Source of the DNA: Yponomeuta sedellus
Lineage: Eukaryota > Arthropoda > Insecta > Lepidoptera > Yponomeutidae
NCBI GenBank assembly: GCA_934045075.1
Contig: OW203723.1
Coordinates: forward strand, 23,711,615 to 23,775,614
Length of the DNA: 64,000 nt
Reading direction: 5' to 3'
The notes beneath the pieces are model-generated. The model worked only from the letters and a program-made list of their open reading frames with translations. It had not been told where the DNA came from and ran no database searches. Positions 63,597 to 64,000 of this stretch are shown here, piece after piece. The position numbers were made by a program, and so were the translations under genes. Position 1 is the stretch's first letter. Each line of letters opens with the position of its first letter.

Positions 63597-64000
63597 ATGG
63601 AGTTCAAATTCGTCAAAACGAAAAGAAACCGAGATTCGATATTAAAAGATCCGTACCGGTTCAATTTGCATAGCAAAAATAAGTCCGGCTCGACAATATG
63701 GGTGTGTATAGAAGAAGACTGCGGTGCGTCCATAACACTAGATGTTACGAGGGCAAAAATATTACGTGAAAATAAAAGTCACTGCTGCATAACTCCCGAA
63801 GATTCATGCGAAAATAAAATAAAAATGCTAATTGAACAATGCAAGAAAGATGTCTGCGAAAATTTCAATCCAGTACAACAAATATTTGAAAAAGTCTTCG
63901 AAAATTTTTCATGTGCCCAAATTTTTCATGTGCCCAACACAAGCCGTCATTTGAGTCGTACAAAAGCATGCTGTACAGGGAGAGAAAAAGGTTTTTGGAA
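63597..64000 (+). pseudogene. FLYWCH-type ORF of a Mutator-like transposon, frameshifted
   Basis: From the ATG at 63,597 the frame is open to the window end. It encodes a FLYWCH-like finger (RFNLHSKNKSGSTIWVC, then EEDCGASITLD, then ENKSHCC) with Trp-x-Cys, a second Cys and a terminal His-Cys in place of the usual His-x-His. A helical stretch with QQIFEKVFENF follows, as in FLYWCH proteins next to MULE transposases. A perfect 17-bp tandem duplication (63,902-63,918 and 63,919-63,935) shifts the frame. Read without it, the continuation (SFESYKSMLYRERKRFLE) is typical of the family; read with it, the frame turns to unrelated sequence. The rest lies outside the window. Confidence 0.7.

Overview
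This is a nuclear window from an insect, almost certainly a moth or butterfly (Lepidoptera). It is AT-rich, its genes have short exons and long introns, and the introns are packed with tRNA-like and 5S-rRNA-like SINEs, RTE-type LINE scraps and many small inverted-repeat elements. Six host genes can be assembled from splice sites and reading phase, and every exon junction used is phase-consistent.

Layout. 0-9.6 kb: mobile-element debris, a possible terminal exon of an unknown gene (5.75-5.94 kb), and a 2.37-kb THAP-bearing TIR transposon. 9.8-12.0 kb (+): MICOS subunit Mic19/CHCHD3. 12.6-13.3 kb (+): a two-exon gene for an unrecognised 130-residue basic protein. 13.8-14.5 kb (-): ABT1/ESF2 ribosome-assembly factor, tail to tail with the previous gene. 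14.6-17.0 kb: a second copy of the THAP transposon, then a separate THAP-like exon at 17.5 kb. 19.5-21.1 kb (+): RTF2, complete in four exons. 23.7-51.7 kb (-): the homologue of pigeon / gamma-secretase-activating protein (GSAP), 14 coding exons and 900 codons. Its introns hold an intact-looking two-ORF LINE (33.4-38.1 kb), a Harbinger-like element, SINEs and several repeat arrays. 52.2 kb onward (+): the 5' part of Cyclin E, divergent from pigeon, with two E2F-type sites. Its fourth coding exon ends at 54,995 and the rest of the gene lies beyond the window. 63.6-64.0 kb: a FLYWCH-type transposon ORF broken by a 17-bp tandem duplication.

Most notable patterns. (1) Inside pigeon, at least five and perhaps seven exon/intron junctions have been copied into tandem or dispersed repeats that carry the real splice donor or acceptor. 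The extreme case is a 1.3-kb GC-rich minisatellite with 25 copies of the exon-13 donor. (2) Two copies of a P-superfamily-like transposon, each with a perfect 8-bp target duplication, sit 213 bp and 123 bp from the start codons of two different housekeeping genes. (3) A 5S-rRNA-like SINE family and a tRNA-like SINE whose copies can be fold-back are both abundant. The host genes are unrelated in function and are not an operon. Only pigeon and Cyclin E look as if they share a divergent promoter region.
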